DNA from: Flavobacterium sp.
GTDB taxonomy: Bacteria > Bacteroidota > Bacteroidia > Flavobacteriales > Flavobacteriaceae
DNA length: 64,000 nt
Assembly: GCF_013822155.1 (NCBI RefSeq)
Contig: NZ_PNJW01000003.1
Coordinates: 62,001-126,000, forward strand
Direction: 5' to 3'
Shown here: piece after piece, positions 51,812 through 60,374 of the stretch
Layout: each line of letters starts with the position of its first letter
How positions within the stretch are numbered: position 1 is the first letter of the stretch
The notes under the pieces: model-generated
Seen by the model: only the letters and a program-made list of their open reading frames with translations
Databases searched by the model: none
What the model was told of the DNA's origin: nothing
Made by a program: the position numbers and the translations under genes

Positions 51812-52531
51812 ATGAAGCGTATAATCAAACTTTTATTGTTTAGTATTTTTGTTTTTATCGGATGTTCAAATGATGATGATAAGAACAATTTTTATACTTC
51901 CACAAATCCAAAACCGAAGAACATTAAGTACTTAGCATTAGGAGATAGTTATACAATTGGAGAAAGTGTTTGCCAATCCTGTCGTTTTCCGGAACAATTG
52001 AAAGATAGTTTAATAAATTACTTTTCTGCGTCGGATAATGTTGCCGTCAAAGTTATTGCTCAAACCGGTTGGACAACTTCGAATTTAAAAACCGCCATTT
52101 CGAATGAAAATTTAAGTCCGGAATATGATTTAGTTACCTTATTAATTGGTGTCAATAACCAATACCAAAACAAACCTTTTAGTTTATATGAAACTGAATT
52201 TCCGGAATTACTTCAAACTGCTATTGTTTTAGCGAAAGGAAATTTGAATCGCGTGATTGTTGTTTCCATTCCTGATTATGCCTATACTCCTTTTGGACAA
52301 AGCAGTTCAAACCCGGGAAACATTTCTAATCAATTAGATCAATACAATCTTTTTGCTAAAAATCACGCGGAATCTTTGGGAATAAGTTTTGTGAACATTA
52401 CGGATATTACTCGTCAAGGATTAATTAATCCTGTTTTAGTTGCTCAAGATAATTTACATCCATCTAAATTGGCATATTCTAAATTTGTAGAAAGAATTTT
52501 ACCGTTAGCAAGAAATAAACTAGGGATTTAA
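51812..52531 (+). CDS. SGNH/GDSL-family hydrolase lipoprotein
   Basis: A 239-residue lipid-anchored esterase-like protein. Lipoprotein signal ending FIGC (Cys18) with DDDK after it. SGNH blocks: YLALGDSYTIGE with catalytic Ser46, the Gly of AQTGWTT, Asn of LLIGVNNQYQ, and the DNLHPS catalytic Asp213/His216. Likely an envelope or surface ester hydrolase. Single gene. Confidence 0.9.
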   Translation: MKRIIKLLLFSIFVFIGCSNDDDKNNFYTSTNPKPKNIKYLALGDSYTIGESVCQSCRFPEQLKDSLINYFSASDNVAVKVIAQTGWTTSNLKTAISNENLSPEYDLVTLLIGVNNQYQNKPFSLYETEFPELLQTAIVLAKGNLNRVIVVSIPDYAYTPFGQSSSNPGNISNQLDQYNLFAKNHAESLGISFVNITDITRQGLINPVLVAQDNLHPSKLAYSKFVERILPLARNKLGI

Positions 52532-52534
52532 TTT

Positions 52535-52867
52535 TTATTGTTTCGGAGCCAATTGCACCTCTAAACCATCAATTTCCGGTTTAATCTGTATCTGGCAACC
52601 AAGCCGACTATTTTCTTTGACATGGTAAGCTTCCCATAACATGGCCTCCTCATCGGGTGATTTTTCAGGTAGTGGAACGTCATTTAACACATAACATTGA
52701 CAAGAAGCACACATGGCCATTCCGCCACAAACCCCAACAGTTCCTTCTTCGGCTAATTCATACATTCGAATCAGTTCCATGACATTCATATTCATGTCGG
52801 TAGGAGCTTGAACTTCGTGCATTACACCTTTGCGGTCTGTAATTTTAATAGTAATATCGGGTGACAT
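52535..52867 (-). CDS. [2Fe-2S] ferredoxin, adrenodoxin type
   Basis: A 110-residue electron carrier with Cys47-x5-Cys53-x2-Cys56 and a distal Cys91, the adrenodoxin-like spacing. Cys58 is extra. Stop-to-stop convergent with the GDSL gene. The ATG is 3 bp after the stop of the reductase gene, so the two form one unit: the reductase should pass electrons from NAD(P)H to this ferredoxin. Confidence 0.92.
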   Translation of the reverse strand: MSPDITIKITDRKGVMHEVQAPTDMNMNVMELIRMYELAEEGTVGVCGGMAMCASCQCYVLNDVPLPEKSPDEEAMLWEAYHVKENSRLGCQIQIKPEIDGLEVQLAPKQ

Positions 52868-52870
52868 TTT

Positions 52871-53929
52871 TTAATCAATAGATTTTACAATTGCTTTTTC
52901 AGCCTCTTTTCTTGTTCCGTCAAATCCATCTACACCGGAGACAGTGGTGTATTTCAATACATATTTTTTCCCTGGATTGATTCTTTGGTAAACACTTTGA
53001 CACATCAGTGTAGCCTCATGAAAACCACATAAAATCAATTTCAATTTTCCCGGATAAATGTTTACGTCACCAATGGCATAAATCCCTTCAATATTTGTTT
53101 GGTAATCTAAGGCATTGTCTACTTTTATTGCATTTTTTTCAATTTCTAATCCCCAATTTGCAATCGCACCAAGTTTTGGTGTTAACCCGAATAAGGGAAT
53201 AAAATAATCCGTTGCAACATTCATGCGGGCACCATTGATTTCAATATCTACAGATTCAATACGTTCAGTCCCTTTAAATCCGATGACTTCAGCAGGAGTA
53301 ATTAATTTAATTTTTCCTGCATTTTTTAGTTCCTGTACTTTCTCAACTGAATCTAATGCTCCACGAAATTCATTTCTTCGGTGAACCAATGTTACTTCTG
53401 ATGCTAGGTCTGAAAGAAAGATACTCCAATCTAATGCAGAATCTCCACCCCCGGAAATCACAATCTTTTTCCCGCGGTATTTTTCAGGATCCTTCACAAA
53501 ATAATCAACTCCACGATCGTTCTGTTCATAAAACTCGATATCTTTTAATAGCGGTTTTCTGGGTTCAAATGTTCCTAACCCGCCTGCGATTGCGATTGCT
53601 TTTGCTTGATGTTTTGTTCCTTTATTGGTAGTTACAATAAAACTTCCATCATCTAATTTATCGATGGTTTCAGCCGTTTCTCCTAAGGTAAATCCAGGTT
53701 GAAACTGTTTGATTTGTTCCATTAAATTGGTCACCAAATCACCGGCTAAAACTTCCGGATATCCAGGAATATCATAGATAGGTTTTTTTGGATATAATTC
53801 TGCTAATTGTCCACCTGGTTGAGGAAGTGCATCAATTAAATGACATTTCAATTTTAATAAGCCTGCTTCAAATACGGCAAAAAGCCCTGTCGGGCCTGCT
53901 CCAATAATAAGGATATCGGTTTGTATCAT
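52871..53929 (-). CDS. FAD/NAD(P)-dependent oxidoreductase, ferredoxin-NADP reductase type 2
   Basis: A 352-residue flavoprotein of the thioredoxin-reductase-like FNR family. FAD site ILIIGAGPTGLFAVFEAGLL; NAD(P) site KIVISGGGDSALDWSIFLSDLA; GIYAIGDVNIYPGKLKLILCGFHEA near the flavin. It lacks the CxxC of thioredoxin reductase, as FNR2 enzymes do. First gene of the pair with ferredoxin. Confidence 0.92.
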   Translation of the reverse strand: MIQTDILIIGAGPTGLFAVFEAGLLKLKCHLIDALPQPGGQLAELYPKKPIYDIPGYPEVLAGDLVTNLMEQIKQFQPGFTLGETAETIDKLDDGSFIVTTNKGTKHQAKAIAIAGGLGTFEPRKPLLKDIEFYEQNDRGVDYFVKDPEKYRGKKIVISGGGDSALDWSIFLSDLASEVTLVHRRNEFRGALDSVEKVQELKNAGKIKLITPAEVIGFKGTERIESVDIEINGARMNVATDYFIPLFGLTPKLGAIANWGLEIEKNAIKVDNALDYQTNIEGIYAIGDVNIYPGKLKLILCGFHEATLMCQSVYQRINPGKKYVLKYTTVSGVDGFDGTRKEAEKAIVKSID

Positions 53930-54039
53930 TCTTTTTTAAGTTCTGAGTTTTTTGTGGGACGAAATTAAACTTGTTTATAATTTAAAAACATGACTTATAT
54001 CAGTTTCATAAAATAACACATGAGTTCTGATTTCAAACT

Positions 54040-54279
54040 TTAAGCGATGTTTTCAACTGTTTCAATTTGAGGTACATATTTCTTGATAGTAGTCTCCACA
54101 CCCGCCTTTAAAGTCATTTGATTCACACTACATCCCACACACGCTCCTTCCAAACGCACCCTTACATGTTTACTGTCTAAAACGTCAACTAATGAGATAT
54201 TTCCCCCATCAGATAACAAAAACGGACGAATTTCATCTAAAGCCTTTTCAATGCCTAATCTAATTTCTTCTGTAGTCAT
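54040..54279 (-). CDS. NifU-like C-terminal-domain protein
   Basis: A 79-residue Fe-S scaffold or carrier domain with the motif Cys47-x2-Cys50 (GACVGCSVNQMTLKAGVE). It overlaps the mrp stop by 1 bp (TAATG), so it is translationally coupled to the P-loop Fe-S carrier; together they are a plausible Fe-S delivery pair near the ferredoxin genes. Confidence 0.93.
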   Translation of the reverse strand: MTTEEIRLGIEKALDEIRPFLLSDGGNISLVDVLDSKHVRVRLEGACVGCSVNQMTLKAGVETTIKKYVPQIETVENIA

Positions 54280-55436
54280 TATTTTTTATTTACGGCTGAA
54301 CAACCAGCCATTGTCGTTATTTTAATCGCTTCACTTGGAGGTAAATTTTCATTTCGATTTACTACTTCCTGAACAATATTTCTGGCAATAGTTTCAAATG
54401 CTGTTTCAAGAGGCGTTGCCGTTTGTAAAGCGACAGGTCGACCATAATCGCCCGCTTCACGAATACTTTGAACTAAAGGAATCTCACCCAATAAAGGCAC
54501 TTTTAAATCTTCTGCTAAATTTCTTGCTCCTTCTTTTCCAAAAATATAATATTTATTATTTGGTAATTCTTCCGGCGTAAAATAAGCCATATTTTCAATA
54601 ATTCCCAAAACAGGAACATTGATTGCTTCTGACATAAACATCGAAACACCTTTTTTAGCATCTGCTAAAGCAACAGCTTGAGGCGTACTTACGACTACTG
54701 CCCCCGTAATTGGTAACGATTGCATGATTGAAAGTTGAATGTCTCCGGTTCCGGGAGGCAAATCGATTAACATAAAATCCAGTTGACCCCAATCAGCATC
54801 AAAAATCATTTGATTTAATGCTTTTGCAGCCATTGGCCCACGCCAAATAACCGCTTGATCCGGTTTAGTAAAAAATCCGATAGATAGAATTTTTACTTCA
54901 TAGCTTTCAACCGGCTTCATTTTTGATTTCCCATCTACTTCTACCGATAAGGGTTTTGCATTTTCAACATCAAACATAATTGGCATTGAAGGCCCATAAA
55001 TATCAGCATCTAAAACACCAACACTAAAACCCATTTTAGCCAATGAAACTGCTAAATTAGCAGTAACTGTAGATTTTCCAACACCTCCTTTTCCGGAGGC
55101 AATAGCAACAATATTACTAATTCCCGGAATTTGTTTTCCTTTGATTAAATTTGCTTGTTCAGTAGAATTAGACTCTGTTTTTTGAACATTTTCTACCTTG
55201 ATATTTACTTTTACTTTAGCTTTCTCGTAGACCAACTCATGAATAGTTTTGATGATGTCAACTTCTGCTCTTTTTTTGATATGCAAAGCTGGTGTGGACA
55301 AAAGTAAATCTACAATAACTTCATCGCCAAAAGTTAATACATTTTGAATGGCTCCACTTTCGACCATGTTTTTTCCTTCACCGGCAACCGAGATAGTTTC
55401 TAGGGCTTTTAGTATTTCTTTTCTATCGAGTTTCAT
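54279..55436 (-). CDS. mrp: Mrp/NBP35-type P-loop Fe-S cluster carrier
   Basis: A 385-residue protein. N-terminal MIP18-like domain (DRKEILKALETISVAGEG... about 1-95) and a P-loop NTPase with deviant Walker A ASGKGGVGKSTVTANLA, DADIYGPSMP and LIDLPPGTGD. Family members load Fe-S clusters onto apo-proteins. The ATG at 55436 is chosen: a TATCTTTG element (55497-55504) and non-conserved sequence fill the longer frame. First gene of mrp-nifU. Confidence 0.93.
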   Translation of the reverse strand: MKLDRKEILKALETISVAGEGKNMVESGAIQNVLTFGDEVIVDLLLSTPALHIKKRAEVDIIKTIHELVYEKAKVKVNIKVENVQKTESNSTEQANLIKGKQIPGISNIVAIASGKGGVGKSTVTANLAVSLAKMGFSVGVLDADIYGPSMPIMFDVENAKPLSVEVDGKSKMKPVESYEVKILSIGFFTKPDQAVIWRGPMAAKALNQMIFDADWGQLDFMLIDLPPGTGDIQLSIMQSLPITGAVVVSTPQAVALADAKKGVSMFMSEAINVPVLGIIENMAYFTPEELPNNKYYIFGKEGARNLAEDLKVPLLGEIPLVQSIREAGDYGRPVALQTATPLETAFETIARNIVQEVVNRNENLPPSEAIKITTMAGCSAVNKK

Positions 55437-55496
55437 CTTATTTATGTTGTTTTTAAAGGAATAATAATTGCCTTTATTTAAACTTATTACAGATTG

Positions 55497-55504
55497 CAAA
55501 GATA
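55497..55504 (-). promoter_or_regulatory. -7 element of the mrp-nifU unit
   Basis: Minus-strand TATCTTTG, 60 bp before the ATG at 55436. No TTG at the usual distance. Confidence 0.45.
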
Positions 55505-55603
55505 ATACGAAAAGTATAGAAACAGTAGTTAAAGAATTGAAAATGTTTATGGCGGGATAAGGAAATAGCGACGAGTAAAAGACTAAGAAATTAGGAATAA
55601 TTG

Positions 55604-55927
55604 CTAATTGGAAATTTCCGGTTCCCAAAAAACCTTTTCAAAATCAATTATCTGATTATCAATTACTTCAATTCCTTCGTTTTCTAATAATTGCTGCATT
55701 AAATTAGTACCACTAAAATGATGTTTTCCTGAAAGTAATCCTTTTCGATTGACTACTCTGTGAGCCGGAACATCTTCTAATTGATGTGAAGCATTCATGG
55801 CCCAACCTACCATTCGAGCTGAACGGGCAGTGCCCAACGCTTTAGCAATTGCTCCATATGAAGTTACACGACCATAAGGAATTTGGCGAACGATGAAGTA
55901 GACTCTTTCGAAGAAATTTTCCTCCAT
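55604..55927 (-). CDS. Alkyltransferase-like protein (MGMT family without active Cys)
   Basis: A 107-residue DNA-binding domain of the O6-methylguanine methyltransferase family. VRQIPYGRVTSYGAIAKALG is the recognition helix region and VGWAMNAS the family core. The active-site PCHR motif is PAHR (Ala55), so it cannot accept an alkyl group; it belongs to the alkyltransferase-like (ATL) group that flags O6-alkylguanine for nucleotide excision repair. Between the LysE-like and mrp genes. Confidence 0.9.
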   Translation of the reverse strand: MEENFFERVYFIVRQIPYGRVTSYGAIAKALGTARSARMVGWAMNASHQLEDVPAHRVVNRKGLLSGKHHFSGTNLMQQLLENEGIEVIDNQIIDFEKVFWEPEISN

Positions 55928-55939
55928 AATGGTTATTTT

Positions 55940-56575
55940 CTAATCTTTAAAAAATAGTTTAAAAAGTGAAATCAACGCAACTAAACCCGTGATGGAACCA
56001 ATAACATAATTAATGTTTTTTGACAAAAAAGAATTGCTTCGATCCTTTTTTTTAAAAAATGAAATATACCCTAAAAAAATTAAAAAAGCGGCAACAGCTG
56101 TACCGGTTGAAAAAGCATAAATAAAATAATTGTCAAAATAAAAATAATGATACGTTGCCAACGTAATGCTTATAAAAACATAATAAGGAATGGGAAACAA
56201 ATTAAGAGATGACAGTAAAACTCCCATAAAAAAACGACTGGATTTACTTCGCATTTTAATTTCATCTTTTTTTATTTTGAGCTTATTTTTTTTTCCACTC
56301 CAAAAGAAATAAAAAGTGAGGCCTGTAAAAATCACAAATCCTATTTCTTGTAAAAGAGCACCAATATCAGCTCTACCGTCTATAAATCTTGCAAATAAAA
56401 CGGCTATTAATGTTTGAAAAAACACAATCACTGAAGCTCCTAATGCAAACCAAACTGCTCTGTTTTTGCCATCTCGCATACCCACTTTTGCCGCTGTCAT
56501 ATTGAGCAAACCGGGCAAAGTTGTTCCTAAAGCCGCAGAGGAAAGTCCGAGTAAAATTGGTAAGGTTATATTCAT
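55940..56575 (-). CDS. LysE-family transporter
   Basis: A 211-residue protein with about six hydrophobic helices. The start LPILLGLSSAALGTTLPGLLNMTAAKVGMRDG matches the LysE/RhtB amino-acid exporter family, and GVLLSSLNLFPIPYY fits its second repeat. Substrate unknown. 12 bp upstream of the ATL gene and probably co-transcribed with trmB above it. Confidence 0.8.
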   Translation of the reverse strand: MNITLPILLGLSSAALGTTLPGLLNMTAAKVGMRDGKNRAVWFALGASVIVFFQTLIAVLFARFIDGRADIGALLQEIGFVIFTGLTFYFFWSGKKNKLKIKKDEIKMRSKSSRFFMGVLLSSLNLFPIPYYVFISITLATYHYFYFDNYFIYAFSTGTAVAAFLIFLGYISFFKKKDRSNSFLSKNINYVIGSITGLVALISLFKLFFKD

Positions 56576-56596
56576 TGAACAGAATATGTATTAAAG

Positions 56597-57271
56597 TTAT
56601 TTTATCCTAAATTGAATATAGGTAATTGCCTTATTTATTTCTAAATATTGTTTTTCATAAAAAGTTTGAATAGCCGTTACCACTTCCGGAGCTCCTTCAT
56701 TTTTATAAACATTATGATTGGCATAAATCACCTCATGCCCTTCGCCATGAAGCAATCCTAGTGTATAACCATGCATAAATTCACTATCTGTTTTCAAATG
56801 CACTAACCCATCCTTTTTTAATACTTTTTTATACCGTTGCAAAAATTCAGTATTAGTCATTCTATGTTTCGTTCTTTTATATTTGATTTGTGGATCAGGA
56901 AAAGTAATCCAAATCTCATCCACTTCATTTTCAGCAAAACAAAATTCTACTAATTCAATTTGAGTACGAAGAAACCCAACGTTATGCATTCCATTTTCAA
57001 CAGCTGTTTTAGCACCTCGCCAAAATCGGGCTCCTTTAATATCAATTCCAATAAAATTTTTATCCGGATAACGTTCAGCTAATCCCACTGAGTATTCCCC
57101 TTTTCCACACCCTAATTCCAAAACAATTGGTTTTTCATTCTTAAAAAAATCATTATTCCAATTGCCTTTCCATTTAAAGTCACCGGAAACTACTTCTTCT
57201 CGAGTAGGTTCTATAACATTTTGAAAAGATTCATTTTCCTTGAAACGCTTTAATTTATTCTTACTTCCCAC
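56597..57271 (-). CDS. trmB: tRNA (guanine-46-N7)-methyltransferase
   Basis: A 224-residue SAM enzyme. LELGCGKGEYSVGLAERYP (SAM loop), GIDIKGARFWRGAKTA, and the TrmB signature WITFPDPQIKYKRTKHRMTN with QRYKKVLKKDG. Makes m7G46 in tRNA. Followed 21 bp later by the LysE-like gene on the same strand. Confidence 0.95.
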   Translation of the reverse strand: MGSKNKLKRFKENESFQNVIEPTREEVVSGDFKWKGNWNNDFFKNEKPIVLELGCGKGEYSVGLAERYPDKNFIGIDIKGARFWRGAKTAVENGMHNVGFLRTQIELVEFCFAENEVDEIWITFPDPQIKYKRTKHRMTNTEFLQRYKKVLKKDGLVHLKTDSEFMHGYTLGLLHGEGHEVIYANHNVYKNEGAPEVVTAIQTFYEKQYLEINKAITYIQFRIK

Positions 57272-57357
57272 GTAATTTAATTTTTTGGTAAAATTAGGGA
57301 AATATACTCAATCAAAAATAGTAGTACTTTTACATTTATTAAATGAGTTATTAAGAC

Positions 57358-58422
57358 TTGAAAACAACCCACCCAAAAATTCTTGTTGCTCCCTTAAATT
57401 GGGGCCTAGGGCATGCTACTAGATGCATCCCAATTATTGAAGCTTTAATAGAACAAGGCTATGACCCAATTATTGCTTCTGATGGTGTTGCTTTGCACAT
57501 TTTACAAAAAGAATTTCCTCAACTTACTTTTCTTGAACTGCCTTCTTATCAAATTGAATATGCTAAAAAAGGTGCTTTTTTTAAGTGGAAATTGATTAAA
57601 AACAGTCCAAAAATGATGGAAGCCATTTATCAAGAGCGAAAACTTGTCAAAAAATGGGTAAAAGAATACGGGATTTCGGGAATCATTTCTGATAATCGGT
57701 TAGGGATTTATTCCAAAAAAGTTCCTTCCGTTTTCATCACCCATCAATTAAATGTATTAACGGGAAACACGAGTTGGATTACGAGTAAATTACATCAGTA
57801 TATTATTAAAAAATATAATGAATGTTGGGTTCCTGATGCAGCAGAAATTCCAAATTTGACAGGAAAACTAGGTCATTTAGAAAACCCTCATTTTAAAATA
57901 AACTACATTGGTCCGTTAAGTCGATTTACAAAAAAAGAGTTGCCTAAAAAATATGATTTACTGATTATACTTTCAGGGCCCGAACCACAACGTTCAATAT
58001 TAGAATTGCATTTAAGAGAAGAAATAAAACGATACAAAGGAAAAGTAGTTTTTGTTAGAGGTGTGATTGAACCGGAACAAAAATCAGAACAAATAGAGCA
58101 TGTTACTTTTTATAATTTTATGACTTCCGTTGAGTTGGAACATACTTTCAATGAAAGTGAAATTGTTCTTTGCCGTTCAGGATACACTACGGTAATGGAT
58201 TTGGCAAAATTAGGGAAAAAAGCCTTTTTTATTCCAACACCCGGTCAATTTGAACAAGAATATTTAGCCAAAAAATACAAAAAAGAAGGTATTGTACCCT
58301 ATGCTAAACAAGAAAAATTTGTAATTGAAAATTTATTCGAAATAGATTTGTACAGAGGATTAAATACTTTCAAATATGATTTAGATTGGAAAAAATTATT
58401 TCTGCTTTTCGAGCGTGAATGA
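57358..58422 (+). CDS. Glycosyltransferase, GT28/MurG-like fold
   Basis: A 354-residue GT-B-type transferase. N-terminal ILVAPLNWGLGHATRCIPIIEALIEQG and a C-terminal VLCRSGYTTVMDLAKLGKKAFFIPTPGQFEQEYLA nucleotide-sugar site, as in MurG-like and UDP-GlcNAc:lipid transferases. Acceptor unknown. Start is TTG at 57358. Its last 27 bp overlap the end of the convergent histidine kinase gene. Confidence 0.85.
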   Translation: MKTTHPKILVAPLNWGLGHATRCIPIIEALIEQGYDPIIASDGVALHILQKEFPQLTFLELPSYQIEYAKKGAFFKWKLIKNSPKMMEAIYQERKLVKKWVKEYGISGIISDNRLGIYSKKVPSVFITHQLNVLTGNTSWITSKLHQYIIKKYNECWVPDAAEIPNLTGKLGHLENPHFKINYIGPLSRFTKKELPKKYDLLIILSGPEPQRSILELHLREEIKRYKGKVVFVRGVIEPEQKSEQIEHVTFYNFMTSVELEHTFNESEIVLCRSGYTTVMDLAKLGKKAFFIPTPGQFEQEYLAKKYKKEGIVPYAKQEKFVIENLFEIDLYRGLNTFKYDLDWKKLFLLFERE

Positions 58423-59439
58423 AAACTCCGAACCGACTCCGAATTGACTTTCTACATAAATTTTTTCATTATGCCCTTCAATAATATGCTTAACAATTGC
58501 TAAGCCTAAACCTGAACCACCTTCAGAACGTGCACCACTTTTATCTACTCTGTAAAAACGTTCAAACAAACGAGGAATATGTTGTTTTTGAATTCCTTCG
58601 CCATTGTCTGTAATCCGAATAATTACTTTATTATTTATTAAATTTTCAATACTTACTTCTGTTGTACCGCCTTCCTTTCCATACTTGATAGAATTCATTA
58701 CTAAATTAGTAACTACTTGTTGGATTTTTTCCTGATCGGCTCGAACGTAAATCGGTTTACTGTAATTAGTATCAAAGGTTAAAGTAATTTTCTTTTTGGA
58801 AGCACGCATTTCCAACAAATCAAAAACATTTTTAATTGTTTCTACGATATCAAAAATGGAATAATCTAAATTTAAATCACCGGTTTCGAGTTTGGTAATC
58901 ATATCTAAATCTTTGACGATATAAATTAACCGCTCTACTCCTTTTTCGGCTCTTTCAAGGTATTTTTTTCGTAGAACTTTATCATTTGCAGCACCATCTA
59001 ATAAAGTAGAAATATATCCTTGAACGGTAAAAAGGGGGGTTTTCAGCTCATGAGAAACGTTTCCTAAAAATTCTCTCCGGTATTCTTCACGAACTTTTAA
59101 GGTTTCAATTTCTAATTTTTTATCGGTGGCGAATTTTTTGACTTCTTTGGTCAAGGTTGCCATATCTGTTGTGATGGGTTGACTTCTGAAAGTGGTAGAA
59201 TCCAACAAAGAAACATCATCATATATTTTTTTTACCCGACGATAAATGAAGCGTTCTACACGATATTGTACAACAAAAAAAGAGAAAAGATAGATGGAAA
59301 TTGTAAATACAGTAATCAAAACATAATTCACCTGATTGAAGTAATACAACAATAAGGTTAAAAAAACCATTGAAAAAAAAGTAATGTAAAAAGCAGATTT
59401 AACTGCAAATTTATAGGTCTTTTTAAAACTAATAGCCAT
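58396..59439 (-). CDS. Sensor histidine kinase, PhoR-like
   Basis: A 347-residue membrane kinase. Two N-terminal helices (about 14-33 and 38-58) with almost no periplasmic loop, then a cytosolic linker; H box FLGNVSHELKTP (His130), N box NLVMNSIKYG, G1 ITDNGEGI and G2 GSGLGLAIVKHI. It lacks a recognisable sensory domain, so it probably reads a membrane partner. Downstream of and paired with the response regulator. Confidence 0.92.
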   Translation of the reverse strand: MAISFKKTYKFAVKSAFYITFFSMVFLTLLLYYFNQVNYVLITVFTISIYLFSFFVVQYRVERFIYRRVKKIYDDVSLLDSTTFRSQPITTDMATLTKEVKKFATDKKLEIETLKVREEYRREFLGNVSHELKTPLFTVQGYISTLLDGAANDKVLRKKYLERAEKGVERLIYIVKDLDMITKLETGDLNLDYSIFDIVETIKNVFDLLEMRASKKKITLTFDTNYSKPIYVRADQEKIQQVVTNLVMNSIKYGKEGGTTEVSIENLINNKVIIRITDNGEGIQKQHIPRLFERFYRVDKSGARSEGGSGLGLAIVKHIIEGHNEKIYVESQFGVGSEFSFTLEKQK

Positions 59440-59508
59440 TGAAAAAAGTTTGTTTTTGCATACTCAGTTCAAAAGTAAACTATTCTCAATGCAAAGTCAA
59501 ATAAAGAA

Positions 59509-60192
59509 TTAAATTTCAAACTTATATCCTACTCCTTTGATTGTTTTAAAAAGTTCATCACCAATTTTTTCACGTAACTTTCGAATGTGAACATCGATTG
59601 TTCTGCCTCCTACAATTACTTCATTGCCCCAAACTTTATCAAGAATTTCTTCCCGTTTAAATACTTTTCCGGGTTTAGAGGCTAATAGATAAAACAATTC
59701 AAACTCTTTTCTTGGTAAAACAATTTCTTTTCCGTCTTGAATAATTTTATATTCTTCTCTATTAACTTCAATGTTTCCAACGGTTAGTATATCCCCTTTT
59801 GGATCTTCTTCTTTTAAACGTCTCAGCAATGCTTTTACTTTGCTCACCAATACTTTTGGTTTAATTGGTTTAGCAATATAATCATCAGCTCCGGCTTCAA
59901 ATCCGGCAACTTGAGAATAATCTTCACTTCTAGCCGTTAAAAAAGCAATAATAACATTACTCAATTCAGGAATTTTTCGGATGTTTTCACAAGCTTCCAT
60001 ACCATCCATTTCTGGCATCATGACATCCATTATAATAAGGTGAGGTAATTCTTTTTTAGCTTTTTGGATAGCTTCTTTACCATTTGTTGCTGTAACTATT
60101 TGGTATCCTTCCTGAGACAAGTTATACCCAACTATTTCGAGTATATCTTGTTCATCGTCAACTAATAAGATTTTTATTTCTTTTTTTTTCAT
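59509..60192 (-). CDS. OmpR/PhoB-family response regulator
   Basis: A 227-residue DNA-binding regulator. Receiver domain with phosphoacceptor Asp56 (LIIMDVMMPEMDG), DDEQD acidic pocket and AKPI lysine; winged-helix C-terminal domain GGRTIDVHIRKLREKIGDELFKTIKGVGYKFEI. Cognate of the downstream histidine kinase. Divergent from the TonB-dependent receptor gene, sharing a 182-bp intergenic region. Confidence 0.95.
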   Translation of the reverse strand: MKKKEIKILLVDDEQDILEIVGYNLSQEGYQIVTATNGKEAIQKAKKELPHLIIMDVMMPEMDGMEACENIRKIPELSNVIIAFLTARSEDYSQVAGFEAGADDYIAKPIKPKVLVSKVKALLRRLKEEDPKGDILTVGNIEVNREEYKIIQDGKEIVLPRKEFELFYLLASKPGKVFKREEILDKVWGNEVIVGGRTIDVHIRKLREKIGDELFKTIKGVGYKFEI

Positions 60193-60253
60193 TCCTTTTT
60201 TATTTGTGCTTTCGCGATGTAAAGATAAAGATAATACAAAATGAAAAACGTTC

Positions 60254-60276
60254 TTAACGGTAATTTAATGTGGTAA
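60254..60276. promoter_or_regulatory. Direct-repeat element between the response regulator and TonB receptor genes
   Basis: TTAACGG (60254-60260) and TTAATGT (60265-60271) are direct half-sites with an 11-bp period, and GGTAA recurs at 60259 and 60272. Eleven-bp repeats are the usual binding pattern for PhoB/PhoP-type regulators. Weak evidence, by eye only. Confidence 0.3.
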
Positions 60277-60374
60277 CCTTTTCATAACATGAATGAAACA
60301 CAATCATAATAAGTGAGTAACTCCAACTTTACAAGGTGTCCGTTTCTTTGCCTCAAATTTAATGAAACAAAATA

